Shown one piece after another: positions 14,063 through 15,824 of a stretch of DNA of 15,824 nucleotides (positions are counted from its first letter, which is position 1; every line of letters begins with the position of its first letter). A program made the position numbers and the translations under genes. This stretch comes from CAZADA01 sp964636945 (GTDB lineage Bacteria; Pseudomonadota; Alphaproteobacteria; Caulobacterales; Maricaulaceae): contig CAZWVH010000067.1 of assembly GCA_964636945.1 (NCBI GenBank), positions 1 to 15,824 on the forward strand, in the 5' to 3' direction. A model generated the notes under the pieces. The model saw only the letters and a program-made list of their open reading frames with translations. It made no database searches and had not been told where the DNA came from.

Positions 14063-15824
14063 TCATTTGTCACTGTCCATGATCACTGCTTGAGCCGCGG
14101 CCAAGCGAGCAATCGGTGCGCGATAGGGCGAGCAGGAGACATAGTCCAAGCCGATTTCTTCACAAAAGGCGATGGAGCTCGGATCACCACCATGCTCACC
14201 ACACAGACCCAGTTTGAGGCTGGGCCGGCTTGAGCGTCCTCGCGCCACAGCAATGCGCAAAAGATCGCCAACGCCTTCGCGATCTAAGCTCACAAACGGG
14301 TCTTTTTCGATCAGGCCTTTTTCAATGTACTGCCCCAAGAACCGGCCGGCGTCATCGCGCGACAGGCCCAGCGTGGTTTGTGTGAGGTCATTAGTGCCAA
14401 ACGAAAAGAAGTCGGCGTACAGCGCAATGTCGTCTGCCCGCAACGCGGCGCGCGGCAGCTCAATCATGGTGCCGACGGTGAAAGGGGGGCGCGCGCCGGC
14501 CTCTTTTTCGATGTCGTCAGCCACCGCATTAATCTCGACGCGCAGCGTCCGCAATTCATCGGAGAGCGCCACAAGCGGGATCATGATTTCGACCACGGGC
14601 CAAACGTCCAGCTCAGCGTGAACTTCAGCTTGGGCGGAGAAAATCGCGTGCACCTGCATGCGATAAATCTCGGGGTAAGTTATGCCCAGCCGGCAGCCGC
14701 GATGACCGAGCATCGGGTTAGACTCAGCCAGTTCCTTTGCCCGCAGCATTAGCTTTTTAGCGCTCAGACCGGTGGCCTCGGCGACCGCGGCCACATCGTC
14801 TTCTGAGTGGGGCAAGAACTCGTGCAATGGCGGGTCCAGCAGCCTGATGGTGCACGGTCGATCCTCCATTATGCGGAAAATCGCCGCAAAATCGGCCTGT
14901 TGGAAGGGTGCAATTTTCGCCAGCGCCGCTTCACGGCCCTCACTGCTGTCGGCAAGGATCATCTCGCGCACAGCTGCAATACGTTCGGAGTCAAAAAACA
15001 TGTGTTCCGTGCGACACAGGCCAATGCCCTCCGCGCCGAAATCCACGGCGGTTTGTACGTCTTCAGGCGTTTCGGCATTGGTGCGCACACGCAACCGGCG
15101 CACATCATCCGCCCAGGCCATCAGGGTCGTAAAATCGCCGGTGAGACTGGGCGGGTTCATCTTGACTTCGCCCACATACACCCGGCCGCGGCCGGTCTCG
15201 TCTTCCGAACCATCCACGGTGATGATGGCGCCCTCGGCGACTTCGCGGCCGTCCGCGATCAACACGCCACGATCTTCATCAATGCGCAGTGCGGTCGCGC
15301 CACACACACACGGCGTGCCCATGCCGCGCGCCACCACAGCGGCGTGGCTGGTCATGCCGCCACGCACGGTGACCACAGCCTCGGCGGCGTGCATACCATG
15401 CACATCTTCAGGGCTGGTCTCAGTGCGCACCAAGATCACCTTCTTGCCCTCGCGCGCCAGTTCTTCCGCCTCGTCAGCGGTAAAGCACACTGCACCAGAT
15501 GCAGCGCCAGGCGAGGCCGGCAGCCCGGTGACAAACAAATCAGCAGGCGCGGACAAATCAATGGTCGGGTGCAATAGCTTGTCCAGCTGAGCGGGCTCAA
15601 CGCGTGTCACCGCTTCACGCTCAGTGATCAGGCCTTCATTGACCATGTCCACCGCGATCTTAAGCGCCGCATTGGCGGTGCGCTTGCCCGAGCGGGTCTG
15701 CAGCATCCACAACCGGCCGTCTTCCACGGTGAACTCAATGTCCTGCATGTCGCGATAATGGCGCTCGAGCTTGTCGAACACCGTGACCAGCTCTGCGAAC
15801 GCCTCGCGCATGGCCGTTTCCATG
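14063..15824 (-). CDS. ppdK: Pyruvate, phosphate dikinase (5' end outside window)
   Basis: The last 586 or so residues of a protein that is usually about 880-900 long. The visible part opens with the end of the nucleotide-binding domain (RHYRDMQDIEFTVEDGRLWMLQT). The phosphohistidine domain follows, with GGMTSHAAVVARGMGTPCVCG carrying the catalytic His. The C-terminal PEP/pyruvate barrel ends with LGLCGEHGGDPSS, where the Cys is the catalytic acid, and VSCSPYRAPIARLAAAQA. The enzyme interconverts pyruvate, ATP and Pi with PEP, AMP and PPi in the cytoplasm. The frame stays open to the window edge, so the ATG at 15821-15823 is internal. Confidence 0.96.
   Translation of the reverse strand, partial: METAMREAFAELVTVFDKLERHYRDMQDIEFTVEDGRLWMLQTRSGKRTANAALKIAVDMVNEGLITEREAVTRVEPAQLDKLLHPTIDLSAPADLFVTGLPASPGAASGAVCFTADEAEELAREGKKVILVRTETSPEDVHGMHAAEAVVTVRGGMTSHAAVVARGMGTPCVCGATALRIDEDRGVLIADGREVAEGAIITVDGSEDETGRGRVYVGEVKMNPPSLTGDFTTLMAWADDVRRLRVRTNAETPEDVQTAVDFGAEGIGLCRTEHMFFDSERIAAVREMILADSSEGREAALAKIAPFQQADFAAIFRIMEDRPCTIRLLDPPLHEFLPHSEDDVAAVAEATGLSAKKLMLRAKELAESNPMLGHRGCRLGITYPEIYRMQVHAIFSAQAEVHAELDVWPVVEIMIPLVALSDELRTLRVEINAVADDIEKEAGARPPFTVGTMIELPRAALRADDIALYADFFSFGTNDLTQTTLGLSRDDAGRFLGQYIEKGLIEKDPFVSLDREGVGDLLRIAVARGRSSRPSLKLGLCGEHGGDPSSIAFCEEIGLDYVSCSPYRAPIARLAAAQAVIMDSDK

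Noticed and set aside
14772..15590. Long plus-strand open frames opposite ppdK
   Set aside because: They are antisense to well-conserved ppdK domains and are rich in Ser, Arg and Ala, as expected for shadows in GC-rich DNA.

Overview
The window looks like chromosome from a GC-rich alphaproteobacterium. The evidence is a perfect CtrA-type box (TTAA-N7-TTAA) upstream of a SleB-type cell wall hydrolase, an NrtR-type regulator beside nadA-nadB-nadC, pyruvate phosphate dikinase, and alphaproteobacterial-style protein sequences throughout. A stalked or budding marine group (Caulobacterales, Maricaulales or Hyphomonadales) would fit, but that placement is inference. A run of exactly 100 N (1229-1328) is an assembly gap, so this is draft sequence.

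Layout. Positions 1-1228 hold the 3' part of a thiamine-diphosphate enzyme gene of the acetolactate synthase/pyruvate oxidase family, cut by the window edge and by the gap. After the gap come the 3' part of a DUF5996-like gene and an overlapping DUF1622 membrane protein gene. A universal stress protein gene converges on these from the minus strand. A plus-strand group follows: an HD phosphohydrolase and NrtR (ATGA overlap), then a VIT1/CCC1-type metal transporter. A 146-bp spacer carries a weak hairpin and a candidate promoter/operator, and then nadA begins.

The main surprise lies between nadA and nadB. Seven tandem paralogous genes (about 7198-10562) encode small, apparently exported, cysteine-containing proteins of 144-194 residues that I cannot assign to a named family. 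They are packed almost without spacers; five of the six internal junctions overlap. They share G-x-W near the mature N terminus, C-x-[ML]-x-G, a C-x7-C pair, an NNA-like strand, PDxFxLRV and a terminal FxRxE..IS. Their cysteines are lost and gained in pairs. Member 4 lacks Cys1 and Cys3, member 5 lacks Cys2 and Cys4, and member 3 has two extra. This predicts disulfides Cys1-Cys3 and Cys2-Cys4, and shows that the copies have diverged under structural constraint. nadB follows 16 nt after the last copy and nadC 25 nt after nadB, so the array appears to be part of the NAD-biosynthesis operon. NrtR proteins in other bacteria repress NAD genes, so expression of the array is probably tied to NAD status.

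Downstream, the SleB-type hydrolase gene (minus strand) converges on nadC at a hairpin. It is preceded by the CtrA box. The window ends inside ppdK on the minus strand, with the catalytic His and Cys regions both present.
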